NCBI GenBank assembly: GCA_947632485.1
Contig: CANRPJ010000008.1
Location: forward strand, 1 to 64,000
DNA: 64,000 bases
Reading direction: 5' to 3'
Origin: an uncultured Muribaculaceae bacterium
GTDB lineage: Bacteria > Bacteroidota > Bacteroidia > Bacteroidales > Muribaculaceae
In this document: piece by piece, positions 23,936 through 32,977 of the stretch
Position numbering within the stretch: position 1 is the first letter of the stretch
Layout: every line of letters starts with the position of its first letter
Translations under genes and position numbers: made by a program
The notes under the pieces: model-generated
Seen by the model: the letters and a program-made list of their open reading frames with translations, nothing else
Databases searched by the model: none
What the model was told of the DNA's origin: nothing

Positions 23936-25690
23936 ATGAAATCATATATCAATAAATTTCTGATGGGTGCGGCCCTTGTGGCAGCAACCGGTCTGGGTTC
24001 CTGCACAGGCGATCTCGACCAGCTTCCCAAAGATCCGGGAGTGATCACTCCCTCTACCTTCGCCCAGAATCCTTCAGCCTATCTGGAGGAGGTGATGGCG
24101 AAATGCTATGCCGGCATCGCCACTTCCGGCTCGAAAGGCCGCAACGATTCAGCCGACCTCGAGGGTATGGACGGCGGTACATCGCAGTTCACCCGCGCCA
24201 CATTCTATCTCAACGAGTTCCCCGCTGATGAGTGCCTCTGGATCTACATGGACGGCGGTGTGGAAGACCTTCTTAAAGGCACCTGGAGCGACTCCAACGA
24301 GCTGCTCTACGGCTTCTACTCGCGCTATTATGTGGAGATCGCAATGTGTAACGATTTCCTGCGCCTCACCACTCCTGAAAGCCTCTCCGGCTATGGCATC
24401 TCTGTCGACGCCGCCCTTCAGGCCGAAATCGACCAGTATCGCCTCGAGGCCCGCGCTCTCCGCGCAATGGCATATTATAATGTGATCGACTTCTGGGGAG
24501 CAGGCCAGGTGGCTTGGGACGACCAGAGCTACGGCGAAGTGCCCCCGCAGGCTGAAAGCCGCGCCGCCCTTTATCAGAAGGTGGTGGCCGATCTCGAAGA
24601 TGTGCTCGCATCATTCCCTTCCTCAACTCCGGTCTACAGCCGCGTGGGTAAGGACGGTATCGAGGCTCTTCTGGCTAAGTTCTACCTCAATGCCGAGGTT
24701 TGGAACGGCGCCGCAGCATGGGATAAGTGCTGGACCGCCTGCCAGAACATCATCTCCCGCCATCAGGGCGGTGGCTATCAGGGCTCAGGCCTCGTGATGA
24801 GCTATCACAGCCTCTTCTGCGGCAACAACGATATGTTCATGCCCGGCGGCTCGCTGCCTTCGCAGAACGAGATTCTCTGGGGCGTGCCCTACGAACCGGT
24901 GCTCAACGAGCCCTGGGGTGGCAACGTCTTCGCTCTCTGCGCTCCTCTCTGGGGTAACTCAGGAAAAGATATGCAGTCTGGCTTCTGCAACTCTACCTAC
25001 TACGGCACCACGGCAGCCTGGGGCAGTCTCCACGCCACCAAGGAGATGTCGCAGAAATTCGGCCTCGACCAGGGTCCGGCCAGCGATATCCGCGCCGCTC
25101 TCTGGATGACCGACGCACAGGGCTGGAGAATCACCAACGATGTGATTACCGAGGCTCTCGACGGTTTCCCGACGATCAAATACAGCAACGTGCTCTGCAA
25201 TGCCGACGGCACTATGGATTATTGGAACGATCCTACGACCGGCATCATTCGTATCGGTCAGCACAATGGCGATGTCGTGGCCAATCTGGCTGGCGACGAG
25301 CCTGATACCGACCTGCCGATCCTGCGTCTGGCCGACATCTACCTGATGGCAGCCGAGTGCACTCTCCACGGACAGGGCGATGTGAACACGGGTGTGACAT
25401 ACGTGAACTACGTGCGTGGCCGCGCCGGCGCTTCCGCATGGACCGCCAACCAGCTCAACGCTCAGAACCTGATCGACGAGCGCGCCCGCGAGCTCTACAA
25501 CGAGGGCTTCCGCCGTCAGGACCTGATCCGCTTCGGCCTCTTCACCGGCAGCAAATATGTATGGAGCTGGAAGGGAGGTACGCTCAATGGCGCATCTCTG
25601 GCCGACACCCGCGCTCTCTATCCGCTGCCTGCCAACGTTACGGCTATCTACGGCGACGCCATGACCCAGAACCCGGGCTACGGCAAATGA
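23936..25690 (+). CDS. SusD/RagB family nutrient-binding lipoprotein
   Basis: A 584-residue surface lipoprotein: signal peptide with lipobox LGSC (Cys23), then CTGDLDQLPKDPG, the usual SusD start. The TPR-like core has RLEARALRAMAYYNVIDFWG, the strongly conserved SusD helix, and the C-terminal part has LRLADIYLMAAECTLHGQGD and IDERARELYNEGFRRQDLIR, all typical. It forms the lid on the SusC-like barrel and captures ligand. The gene lies 38 nt after the SusC-like stop and 35 nt before the SusE-like gene in one apparent transcript. Confidence 0.95.
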   Translation: MKSYINKFLMGAALVAATGLGSCTGDLDQLPKDPGVITPSTFAQNPSAYLEEVMAKCYAGIATSGSKGRNDSADLEGMDGGTSQFTRATFYLNEFPADECLWIYMDGGVEDLLKGTWSDSNELLYGFYSRYYVEIAMCNDFLRLTTPESLSGYGISVDAALQAEIDQYRLEARALRAMAYYNVIDFWGAGQVAWDDQSYGEVPPQAESRAALYQKVVADLEDVLASFPSSTPVYSRVGKDGIEALLAKFYLNAEVWNGAAAWDKCWTACQNIISRHQGGGYQGSGLVMSYHSLFCGNNDMFMPGGSLPSQNEILWGVPYEPVLNEPWGGNVFALCAPLWGNSGKDMQSGFCNSTYYGTTAAWGSLHATKEMSQKFGLDQGPASDIRAALWMTDAQGWRITNDVITEALDGFPTIKYSNVLCNADGTMDYWNDPTTGIIRIGQHNGDVVANLAGDEPDTDLPILRLADIYLMAAECTLHGQGDVNTGVTYVNYVRGRAGASAWTANQLNAQNLIDERARELYNEGFRRQDLIRFGLFTGSKYVWSWKGGTLNGASLADTRALYPLPANVTAIYGDAMTQNPGYGK

Positions 25691-25725
25691 TTGCAGAACC
25701 GACAACTTCAATTAGAATTTAAGAG

Positions 25726-26939
25726 ATGAAGAAAACATCGATCATGATAGCGATGGCCGGCATGCGGCCGCAGGCGCCCTTGGCAGCTGCGTGCGCGATA
25801 CCCAGCCCCGCATCGAGAAGCCCACGGAGTTCGTGCTCAACGAGCCCTACGAGGGCACCAATACGCTCGTGCTCTCTCCTACGGCCAGCCTCACGCTGAG
25901 CTGGAGCCAGCCCAACTATGGGGTAGGCACTGTGCCCGAGTATCAGCTCGAAATCGCTCCCGACGAGTCATTCGCCGATCCGATCGTGCTCCCCACGATC
26001 TATACCATTGCCAAGGCTACAGTCAGCGGCGAGGTGCTCGCAAAGCAGATTCAGGACGCCCAGGGCTGGGAATCGTCAGATGATGTGCCCGCCACTCCGC
26101 TCACCTACTATGTGCGCGTGAAGTCGGTGATCCCCAACTGGGAGGAGGGCACGATCTACTCCAACGCTTGGCCTCTGAGCCTGCTGCCCTATTATGTAGT
26201 GAGCGCTCCGCGCGATCTCTACCTCGTAGGTCAGCCAGAGGGTTGGGATATTGCAGGAAATGAAAACTGGATCCTTAAGGAGACCGGTATCGAGACCAAT
26301 ATCTATGAAGGTTCGTTCGATATCCCTGCCGGCGAATTCCAGTTCCGCTTCTATACCAAGACCGGCAACTGGGAATTGAACTCCGTTGGCTCTCAAGACG
26401 ATGATAGCCCTGTAGAAATCGCCCTGACCGATGGCGAATACATCGGCGCGGTGTTCTATGATCCCAATACCGAGAAGTCCGGCAAGGGCTCATGGCAGAT
26501 TTCTGACTGGGCAGGCGGCGTAGTGACCATCACCGTCGATCTCAAGAATATGTCAATCAAGATTGTGAGCGGCGCAGTAGCCAAGGTGCTCTATGTAGTA
26601 GGCGCCTGCAGCGCTAATGCCTGGAATATTGATGATTCCGGAACGGTGCTGACCGAGACTCCCGCCGGTTCGGGCATCTACGAGGGTGAGTTTGATGTGG
26701 CAGCTGATTCCTTCACCTTCCGCATCTATAGCGAACCCGGCGAGTGGAATGCCAATTCGCTCGGCTCTATTAGCGGTTATGCCGACGAGAGCGATGCCGA
26801 TACCAACATCTCGCTGCCATATTCCGGCAATGTGTTCGACGGTAAGGGTAAATGGGCTGTACCGGGTTGGGCCGGCGGCAAGATCCACGTGAAACTTAAT
26901 CTTACGGATATGACGATTGATATCGTCTCAGCCGAATGA
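25726..26939 (+). pseudogene. SusE-like glycan-binding lipoprotein, frameshifted in the signal peptide
   Basis: The ATG at 25726 starts MKKTSIMIAMAGM, but right after the ATG codon at 25762-25764 one base appears to be missing: adding a G restores a signal peptide ending ALGSC that joins the long frame beginning at 25791. Without it, the first frame ends early at a TGA and the body could only start at a GTG (25791) without a secretion signal. The body has a SusE N-terminal domain (SPTASLTLSWSQPNYG) and two tandem repeats of about 115 residues, each starting LYLVGQPEGW or LYVVGACSANAWN and ending in a strand such as NMSIKIVSG, as in SusE/SusF starch-binding modules. It follows susD-like by 35 nt. 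It would bind glycan on the cell surface if intact. Confidence 0.75.
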
Positions 26940-26953
26940 AAACTGAAGGAAAG

Positions 26954-28444
26954 ATGAAAAAGATAGGACTATATCTGGCTTCGATCGCCCTTCTGGGCGT
27001 AGCAGCCGCCTGTGAGGACGACCCCTTCAAGGGAATCCCGCAGGAGAATCCCTAGGGACCGGTGATGAGCGCTGAAGGCCTCACCGTGGCCTTCGGATCA
27101 GCCCTCGAAGGCTCTTCGCTCGACCTCAATTCGCTCGTCGGCGAGAGTCTGCCCGTAATCGCCACCGAGAGCATGGATAATCTCGAGGAAGGCGCTAAGG
27201 TGGAATATACTATGGAAGTGGCTACCGACGATACTTTCGCCGAGGTGCAGACGCTTCCTGTAGTAGGCGGCGCTGTGGCAGCCGACGATCTCAACGGAAT
27301 CTTCCGCGGCTTCTACGGAAGAGCTCCTGAGGCTCAGCCGCTGAGCGTGCGCTTCATAGCCTACGTGGTAAATGGCGACAACCGTATCCGCCTCGGAGGC
27401 GCAGATACCTACTATGGTCAGAAAACCATAGAGGTTACTCCGGTCGAAATACCCATCAAGGTAGAGTCAGCTTACTATTTCATGAGCAACTCCACTACAT
27501 GGAGTATCGGCGAAGCTGAGAGTTACAAGATGAACCACAGCGACCAGAGCGTGTTCGACGATCCCGTATTCACCTATACCGTAAAGGTTTCGCAGCAGTG
27601 TGTGGCCGACAACGGCGGTTCCTGGTGGAAGATAGCTCCGCAGAGCGTGATCGATGCCTACAACGCCGACGGTACCGAAGACTGGGGCGGCATGCTTGGC
27701 ACCGAAACCAACGGCGACGATGCCATGAGCGGCTATCTGACCGATACCAATGCTGAAAGCGGAGTGCTCAAAGAGGAGGGTACCTATAAGTTCACGGTCA
27801 ACATGGAGACCATGACCTACTCCATCACGAAGCTCTCTTACCTCGGCACACCCAACAACTGGAACGGCTGGACCAACCTCAGCTCCAATTTCCTTTCCTA
27901 CTATGATGGTCAGGGATTCATTGGAGCAGCTATGATCAATCCTGCCGACGGAGGCTTCAAGATGATTAATACCGAAGCCGGCAATGCCTGGGACGTGCCC
28001 GACACCGTGTTCGGCAGCACCGAGGCAGGTAAGCTCACCACCGAGGGCGGCGATACCAATATTGCCAACCAGGTATGGTATGAGGATAATGAGATGAAGA
28101 GCGCTCCGATCGAGGAGACAGGTCTCTACTGGATCACCGCTAATCTCGACGAAATGACCTATACCTGCCAGCTCATCACGAGCGTGGGCATCACCGGCAA
28201 TGACTTCGGCTGGGATGCCGGTGCGCCTCTCGAGCTCACTCCTTCCGACGACGGAGCCGTCTGGACCGCTGAGGTAGAAAGCGCAGGCGAATGGAAGATC
28301 GTGATCAACCACGGCTGGGATGCCAACTTCGGCGGTACCCTCGATGACCTGCAGTTCGGTGGCCCCAACTTCGCAGGCTTCTCAGGCAAGAAAACCGTGA
28401 AGGTATCCTTCGAAGGCAATCTTCCGGTGATCACTCTTGAATGA
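26954..28444 (+). pseudogene. SusF-like glycan-binding lipoprotein with an in-frame TAG near the N-terminus
   Basis: The ATG at 26954 gives MKKIGLYLASIALLG and a lipobox VAAAC (Cys21), then DDPFKGIPQENP and TAG at 27053-27055, codon 34. The same frame continues without a break to 28444 (GPVMSAEGLTVAFGSALEGS), so the full gene would be 496 codons. A CAG (Gln) to TAG change is the simplest explanation. A restart at the ATG at 27065 would lose the signal peptide. The body has a SusE-like N-terminal domain and three glycan-binding-like modules (YYFMSNSTTWSIG, LGTPNNWNGWTNLS, VGITGNDFGWDAG). It ends the Sus-like operon before a strong terminator. Confidence 0.75.
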
Positions 28445-28493
28445 AAAAAGATAATTTTTCATGATACCAAGTTTAAGTAGTTAGTAATTAGTT

Positions 28494-28530
28494 GTTTCCC
28501 GGCTCCGTGAGGCGCCGGGAAACTTTTTTT
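28494..28530 (+). terminator. Strong terminator of the Sus-like operon
   Basis: Perfect 10-bp arms GTTTCCCGGC (28494-28503) and GCCGGGAAAC (28514-28523) with a 10-nt loop, followed by seven T. Confidence 0.92.
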
Positions 28531-28556
28531 AAAGCCGCTTGGTTGCTCTTTTCTGC

Positions 28557-28587
28557 TTTGCTTCTATTTGTAAAAGTGTTATATTTG
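28557..28587 (+). promoter_or_regulatory. Promoter of the M61 peptidase gene
   Basis: TTTG (28557-28560), a 19-nt spacer and TATATTTG (28580-28587), a perfect -7 box, 32 nt before the ATG at 28620. Confidence 0.8.
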
Positions 28588-28619
28588 CGGCAGGAAAAAC
28601 TGATAGCTAACCTATAAAA

Positions 28620-30128
28620 ATGAAAAGAACTTGGATTTTCACGCTGATTCTGAGCATATTTGCCCTCTCTGCTGCGGCTAAAGTCAACACAGCGTATCAG
28701 CTTAGCTTCGATCCGGAGAAGCATTATGTAGATGTCGAAATGACAGTAAGCGGTCTTGAAGGGCCGGAGGCTCTGCTAAAGATGCCGGTATGGGCTCCGG
28801 GATACTATCTGATTCTTAATTCCCCGAAGCATCTTTCCGGTTTCGAGACTACCGATGCCCAGGGCAATCCTCTGAAATGGGAGCGCGTCGGGAAGACGGG
28901 CTGGAAAGTGGCTACTGAAGGAAACTCCGAGATAAAGGCAAAATACCGCATCTTCGCCAACCGCCAGTCGGTAGGCGAGGCGCAGGTAGATGAGAAGAAA
29001 GCTTTCCTGCCGGGCAATGAGATATATCTCTACGTAGACGGCGCTAAAGATGCCCCCGCTACAGTGACCCTCAATCTGCCCCAGCAATGGCAGACGGTGA
29101 GCACCGGCCTTAAGCCTGAAGGAGACAATACCTGGAGCGCCACTGACTATGACCTGCTCGTAGACAGCCCCATATATATCGGCAATCAGGCCGTGAAGAA
29201 ATTCAAGCTCGATGGCCGCGACTATGAGATAGCCGTGGCGGAGGTGAAGGATCTCGACCTCGACAAATATGCCGATGAGATGGGCGCTATTGTAACTGCC
29301 GCATCGGAGCTGATGGGCCATGTGCCCTACGACCGCTACGCCTTCATCTGGATGGGTCGCGGCGGCGGCGGACTGGAGCACATCAACTCGCAGGCCTGCT
29401 TCTCCGACGAGGGACTCTACAGCCCCGAGCGTGCCGATCATCAGCGCTGGCTGCGCTTCGCCGCCCATGAGTATTATCATCTCTACAATGTGAAGTGTAT
29501 CCGTCCTTTCGAGCTCGGTCCTTTTGACTACGACCAGGAAAACTATACCGACCAGCTCTGGGTGAGCGAGGGTCTCACATGCTATTATGAGGGCGCCCTG
29601 CTGCAGCGCGCCGGCCTCTGCACCCCGGAGGAACTGATGGATATCTGGGCCGGCTTTATCCGCGGCCTCGAGAAGACGCCAGGCCGCAACGTGCAGCCTC
29701 TCTGGGCTTCCAGCTATGATATATGGCTCAATTTCTTCCCCAGCGACGGCAACAGCAACGATGTGCTCGTGAGCTACTACGTGAAGGGTCCCGTGGTGGG
29801 CGCCATGATGGATCTCGCTATCCGCGACGCTACCGACAACCGCCGCTCGCTCGACGACCTGATGCGCCTCCTCTACAACCGCTACTACCTTGAGAAGGGC
29901 CGCGGATTCACTACTCCGGAGTTCTGGGAGGCAGCTACGGAGGTGGCCGAGGGAAATCCGCTGCAGGATATCCGCGACTATGTGTTCACACTCAAACCGA
30001 TCGACTACGACAAGCATCTCGGCGTGGCCGGCCTGCGTCTCGACCGTGACAACTGGAAACTCGTGGAGGTAGCCGATGCCACTCCGCGCCAGATTAAAAT
30101 CAGGGAGTCAATATTTGGAAAGAAGTAG
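28620..30128 (+). CDS. M61 family metallopeptidase (glycyl aminopeptidase-like)
   Basis: A 502-residue secreted protein with signal peptide 1-21 (ends SAAAK). The N-terminal beta domain carries MPVWAPGYYLILNSPKHL, and the zinc site is HEYYH at 283-287 (RFAAHEYYHLYNVKCIRPF), followed by VSEGLTCYYEGALLQRAG, where the downstream Glu is the likely third ligand. This is the M61 pattern. The C-terminal PDZ domain found in many M61 proteins appears shortened or absent: only about 40 residues follow the last helical section. It likely acts in the periplasm on short peptides. Its stop is TAG at 30126, and the next gene's promoter lies across its 3' end. Confidence 0.85.
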   Translation: MKRTWIFTLILSIFALSAAAKVNTAYQLSFDPEKHYVDVEMTVSGLEGPEALLKMPVWAPGYYLILNSPKHLSGFETTDAQGNPLKWERVGKTGWKVATEGNSEIKAKYRIFANRQSVGEAQVDEKKAFLPGNEIYLYVDGAKDAPATVTLNLPQQWQTVSTGLKPEGDNTWSATDYDLLVDSPIYIGNQAVKKFKLDGRDYEIAVAEVKDLDLDKYADEMGAIVTAASELMGHVPYDRYAFIWMGRGGGGLEHINSQACFSDEGLYSPERADHQRWLRFAAHEYYHLYNVKCIRPFELGPFDYDQENYTDQLWVSEGLTCYYEGALLQRAGLCTPEELMDIWAGFIRGLEKTPGRNVQPLWASSYDIWLNFFPSDGNSNDVLVSYYVKGPVVGAMMDLAIRDATDNRRSLDDLMRLLYNRYYLEKGRGFTTPEFWEAATEVAEGNPLQDIRDYVFTLKPIDYDKHLGVAGLRLDRDNWKLVEVADATPRQIKIRESIFGKK

Positions 30129-30145
30129 AATTTTTCCTATCTTTG
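30114..30145 (+). promoter_or_regulatory. Promoter of the alanine dehydrogenase-like gene
   Basis: TTTG (30114-30117), inside the end of the peptidase gene, a 20-nt spacer and TATCTTTG (30138-30145). It places transcription start just after 30150 and argues for the ATG at 30176 rather than an upstream start. Confidence 0.75.
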
Positions 30146-30175
30146 CAGTATAAACGATACCAAACCCGAAAAGAG

Positions 30176-31312
30176 ATGACAACCAGAGCAAGCAAGATCC
30201 ACGCAGCCGCCGAAGCGGAAGTAGCGGTAGCCGACCCCGAAGTTCAGCTGAAAGAAGCGCAACTCGCCGCCGGTGGCCGTAGGCTTCAGCTCGGAATCCT
30301 GGGCAACGACCCGAAGAATGAGGAGACGCGCCAGTTCCTCACTCCCGAGGCCTGCGGCTTGCTCACATCGGCAGGTATAGATATCGTGATGGAGACAGGT
30401 GCCGGTATCGACCTGAGTTTCTCCGACGATATGTATGCCGAATATGGTGTGAAGATCGTGACCCGCACAGAGGCTCTTCAGGCGCCGATTGTGCTCAGCT
30501 ATCTGCCGCTGCCGGTGAAGGACGTGAAGAAGATGAAGCCGGATTCCGCAGTGCTCTGCACCATGTCGTCGGCTCTTTTCGACGGGCATCTCGTAAAAGA
30601 GCTTCTGGATAAGAAGATCACTCTGGGAGTGCTCGACAATATGTACAGCTACAAGGATATCCCCGTCTTCGCTGATATCATAGCCGAGATCAACGGCCGC
30701 GCCGCCATAATCTACGCGCAGGAGGCTCTGTCGTTCTTGGGCGAGGGCAAGGGGGTATTGCTCGGTTCGGTAGGCGGCATCAATCCCTGCGAGGTGCTGA
30801 TAATCGGTGCCGGACTCGAGGTGGAGGCTGCCGCTACGGCAGCGATGGCTACCGGAGCGCTCGTTACTCTGGTGGATAATGATGTGTCGACTCTTCTGGA
30901 GGCGCGCCGCCATTGCTCCGACAGGCTGCTTACGGCGTCTATCCACCCCAAGGTGCTCTACAATAAGGTGAAGACGGCCGACGTCATAATTCTCGGCACC
31001 TGCTCGCGCCCATTCGAGATGCCCCGCAATCTCATGGTCACGATGAAGGAATCGGTTTATGTGCTGGATCTTTCGCAGGTGGAGCCGAGCATGAGCGTGC
31101 CGCGCACGGTGGCTATGGCTCTGAGCAATGTGCTCGTGAATTTCTTCAATGAGATGCAGATCAAAGATGGCCTCATGTCGATGATCGCCTCTTCCGAAGG
31201 CGTGAGAGCCGGAATCGTGACCTTCCGCGGCCACATGGTCGATAAGCTCGTAGGCAGCTATACGGGCCACCCGGCGGTGGATCTCAATGTGCTCCTGACC
31301 GGCGCTAACTGA
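30176..31312 (+). CDS. Alanine dehydrogenase / transhydrogenase-alpha-like protein
   Basis: Start at ATG 30176 (MTTRASKIHAA), downstream of the promoter, giving 378 residues, near the usual length for alanine dehydrogenase. The N-terminal AlaDh/PNT domain has LGILGNDPKNEETRQFLTPE, and the C-terminal NAD-binding half has VLIIGAGLEVEAAATAAMA, where the third glycine of the usual GxGxxG is replaced, then LVDNDVSTLLEARR and the helix-rich end MSVPRTVAMALSNVLVNFF. Alanine dehydrogenases turn alanine into pyruvate and ammonia with NAD+. The altered nucleotide loop and weak match in the substrate region make the exact reaction uncertain; it may be a divergent Bacteroidota paralogue. Confidence 0.72.
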   Translation: MTTRASKIHAAAEAEVAVADPEVQLKEAQLAAGGRRLQLGILGNDPKNEETRQFLTPEACGLLTSAGIDIVMETGAGIDLSFSDDMYAEYGVKIVTRTEALQAPIVLSYLPLPVKDVKKMKPDSAVLCTMSSALFDGHLVKELLDKKITLGVLDNMYSYKDIPVFADIIAEINGRAAIIYAQEALSFLGEGKGVLLGSVGGINPCEVLIIGAGLEVEAAATAAMATGALVTLVDNDVSTLLEARRHCSDRLLTASIHPKVLYNKVKTADVIILGTCSRPFEMPRNLMVTMKESVYVLDLSQVEPSMSVPRTVAMALSNVLVNFFNEMQIKDGLMSMIASSEGVRAGIVTFRGHMVDKLVGSYTGHPAVDLNVLLTGAN

Positions 31313-31319
31313 TAAGCCT

Positions 31320-32414
31320 ATGGGCGGCAGGCTGATACAGCTTGTAGCCAGCAATGTCTGGGGTGGTGCCGAGCGTTGCGCCCTCGACTTGTGTCGCCAT
31401 TTCTCTGGCCTGGGCTGGAGCGTCACGGCCTATACGCGCGATGCCGCGGCAGTCGATTCCCGCTTCGCGGCCTGCCGTATAGATTTGCGCCATGCGCCCC
31501 TCTCCGGAGCTTTCGATCCTTTCACGATTGCCGAACTGGCTTCTCATTTCCGCGGAGAGCCTCACGGCGCGATCGTTCATGCCCACAGATACCGCGATGC
31601 CTTCGCGGCGGCGATAGCGCGGCGCATAGCCCGCAGGAGCGATATCAGGATTGTCGCGACGCGCCACACCGTGGCCTGCGCGCGCCACCCGCGCATGCTC
31701 CGCCGCCTCTATTCCGAGCTTGACGGCCATGTGTTCGTAAGCCGGCTCGCCCGCCGCCGCTTCGAGGCTCCGTTTGGCGGCGAAAATGTGCTCAAAGGGC
31801 CGGTAGAGATCATTCCCGACAGCCTGAATATGTCGGCGCCCGGGGTGCTCCCTGAGCCGGAGAAGGGGCCGGTGATAGCTCAGTATATGGGCAGGATCAT
31901 GCCGGGTAAGGGTCTGGAGACCCTGATCGACGCGCTGCCGCGCCTTCGGGGCAAGCGCACGCGCCTCCGCATAGTGGGAGGTGGAAATCCTGATTATGTC
32001 GATGGTCTCCGCCGGCGCGCTTTTGCCAGAGGAGTGAGCGATATGATTGACTGGTACAAATTTACGCCCGACACGATGCCGCTCGTGGCCTCCTCTCATT
32101 TCGGAGTGACCCCTTCGGTAGCGGCCGAGGCTTTCGGGCTTGTAAATGTGGAGTTTATGGCTGCGGGCAGACCGGTGGTCACCACAATCAACGGCGCTCA
32201 GCCAGAATATATCACCGATGGTGAGGAGGGTCTTCTTGTGGCTCCGGCCTCTTCGCAGGCTCTTGGCGAGGCTATGGAGAAACTCGCTGCCGATGCTTCC
32301 ATGCGCCGGCGCATGGGCGAGGCTGCCTTCAGGCGTTGGGAAAATGATCTGGCGTGGGAGAAAGTGGCCGGCGCGATGGAGAAGTTTTATTTCTCTCTCT
32401 TAGAGGGGAATTGA
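31320..32414 (+). CDS. GT4-type glycosyltransferase
   Basis: A 364-residue GT-B fold enzyme. The N-terminal domain starts LIQLVASNVWGGAERCALDL, with the Gly-Gly-Ala-Glu motif of GT4 sugar transferases, and HAHRYRDAFAAAIARR. The C-terminal nucleotide-sugar half has AQYMGRIMPGKGLETLIDAL, RIVGGGNPDYVDGLRRRA and the E-x7-E-like AEAFGLVNVEFMAAGRPVV. It likely adds a sugar to a surface glycan, but donor and acceptor cannot be read. It starts 7 nt after the alanine dehydrogenase-like stop and its 3' end overlaps the convergent Lrp gene by 28 nt. Confidence 0.88.
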   Translation: MGGRLIQLVASNVWGGAERCALDLCRHFSGLGWSVTAYTRDAAAVDSRFAACRIDLRHAPLSGAFDPFTIAELASHFRGEPHGAIVHAHRYRDAFAAAIARRIARRSDIRIVATRHTVACARHPRMLRRLYSELDGHVFVSRLARRRFEAPFGGENVLKGPVEIIPDSLNMSAPGVLPEPEKGPVIAQYMGRIMPGKGLETLIDALPRLRGKRTRLRIVGGGNPDYVDGLRRRAFARGVSDMIDWYKFTPDTMPLVASSHFGVTPSVAAEAFGLVNVEFMAAGRPVVTTINGAQPEYITDGEEGLLVAPASSQALGEAMEKLAADASMRRRMGEAAFRRWENDLAWEKVAGAMEKFYFSLLEGN

Positions 32415-32875
32415 GGCAGGGGAATCTCGTGGGTACGCTTAAGCTGGCTCATCACGAACGATGATTCCACCGTGGCTATAGCCTCGACCGCTCCGAGCAC
32501 ATCGAGGGCGAAGCGGCGGTAGTAGGCCATATCAGGGGCATTGATGCGCAGCAGAAAATCGAACGGGCCGGAAATGTTGTAGCATTCCGTAACCTCCGGA
32601 ATAGAGTTCACCAGGTCGAGAAACTCCTGAGCCGTCTTGTTGTCGAGCCTCTTCATGCGGATATTGCAATACACAGAGAAGCCCATATCGAGCTTCTCAG
32701 GGTCGAGCATAGCCACATATTTGGTTATGTAGCCTTCCTTCTCCAGACGCTTCACGCGCTCATACGTGGGTGTAGGAGAGAGGTTTACGATAGCTGCCAG
32801 CTCTTTGGTGGTGAAAGAGGAATTGGCCTGCAGGATTTTGAGGAGTTGCAGATCGATGTCGTCCGGAGTATACAT
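32387..32875 (-). CDS. Lrp/AsnC family transcriptional regulator
   Basis: The frame stays open far upstream, but the Lrp domain begins at the ATG at 32875 (MYTPDDIDLQLLKILQ), so this start was used: 162 residues, a normal Lrp length. Winged helix-turn-helix at about 5-60 (TKELAAIVNLSPTPTYERVKRLEKEGYI in part), then a RAM/AsnC ligand-binding domain (YCNIRMKRLDN, VTECYNISGPFDFLLRINAP). Such proteins sense amino acids and control amino-acid metabolism or global genes. It is a single gene on the strand opposite its neighbours; its end overlaps the glycosyltransferase end by 28 nt, and its start faces the DUF2723 gene divergently. Confidence 0.92.
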   Translation of the reverse strand: MYTPDDIDLQLLKILQANSSFTTKELAAIVNLSPTPTYERVKRLEKEGYITKYVAMLDPEKLDMGFSVYCNIRMKRLDNKTAQEFLDLVNSIPEVTECYNISGPFDFLLRINAPDMAYYRRFALDVLGAVEAIATVESSFVMSQLKRTHEIPLPQFPSKREK

Positions 32876-32938
32876 TGTGGGCGTGTCGGTTCTATGGTCG
32901 GGATAAAATGGATTCAGAAAATTTATTGTTTTCCGGGG

Positions 32939-32946
32939 CAAAAGTA
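32939..32946 (-). promoter_or_regulatory. -7 box candidate for the Lrp/AsnC gene
   Basis: Minus-strand TACTTTTG matches TAnnTTTG, 63 nt upstream of the ATG. No TTG at the right spacing. A TAACTTTG box for the divergent gene sits at 32968-32975. Confidence 0.35.
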
Positions 32947-32977
32947 GAAAAATAATCTGAATGTGGCTAACTTTGCC

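Noticed and set aside
11978-27055. TAG read as an amino acid (code change)
   Set aside because: TAG ends the intact M61 peptidase gene (30126-30128) and aroK (36376-36378), and no suppressor tRNA was seen in the window.
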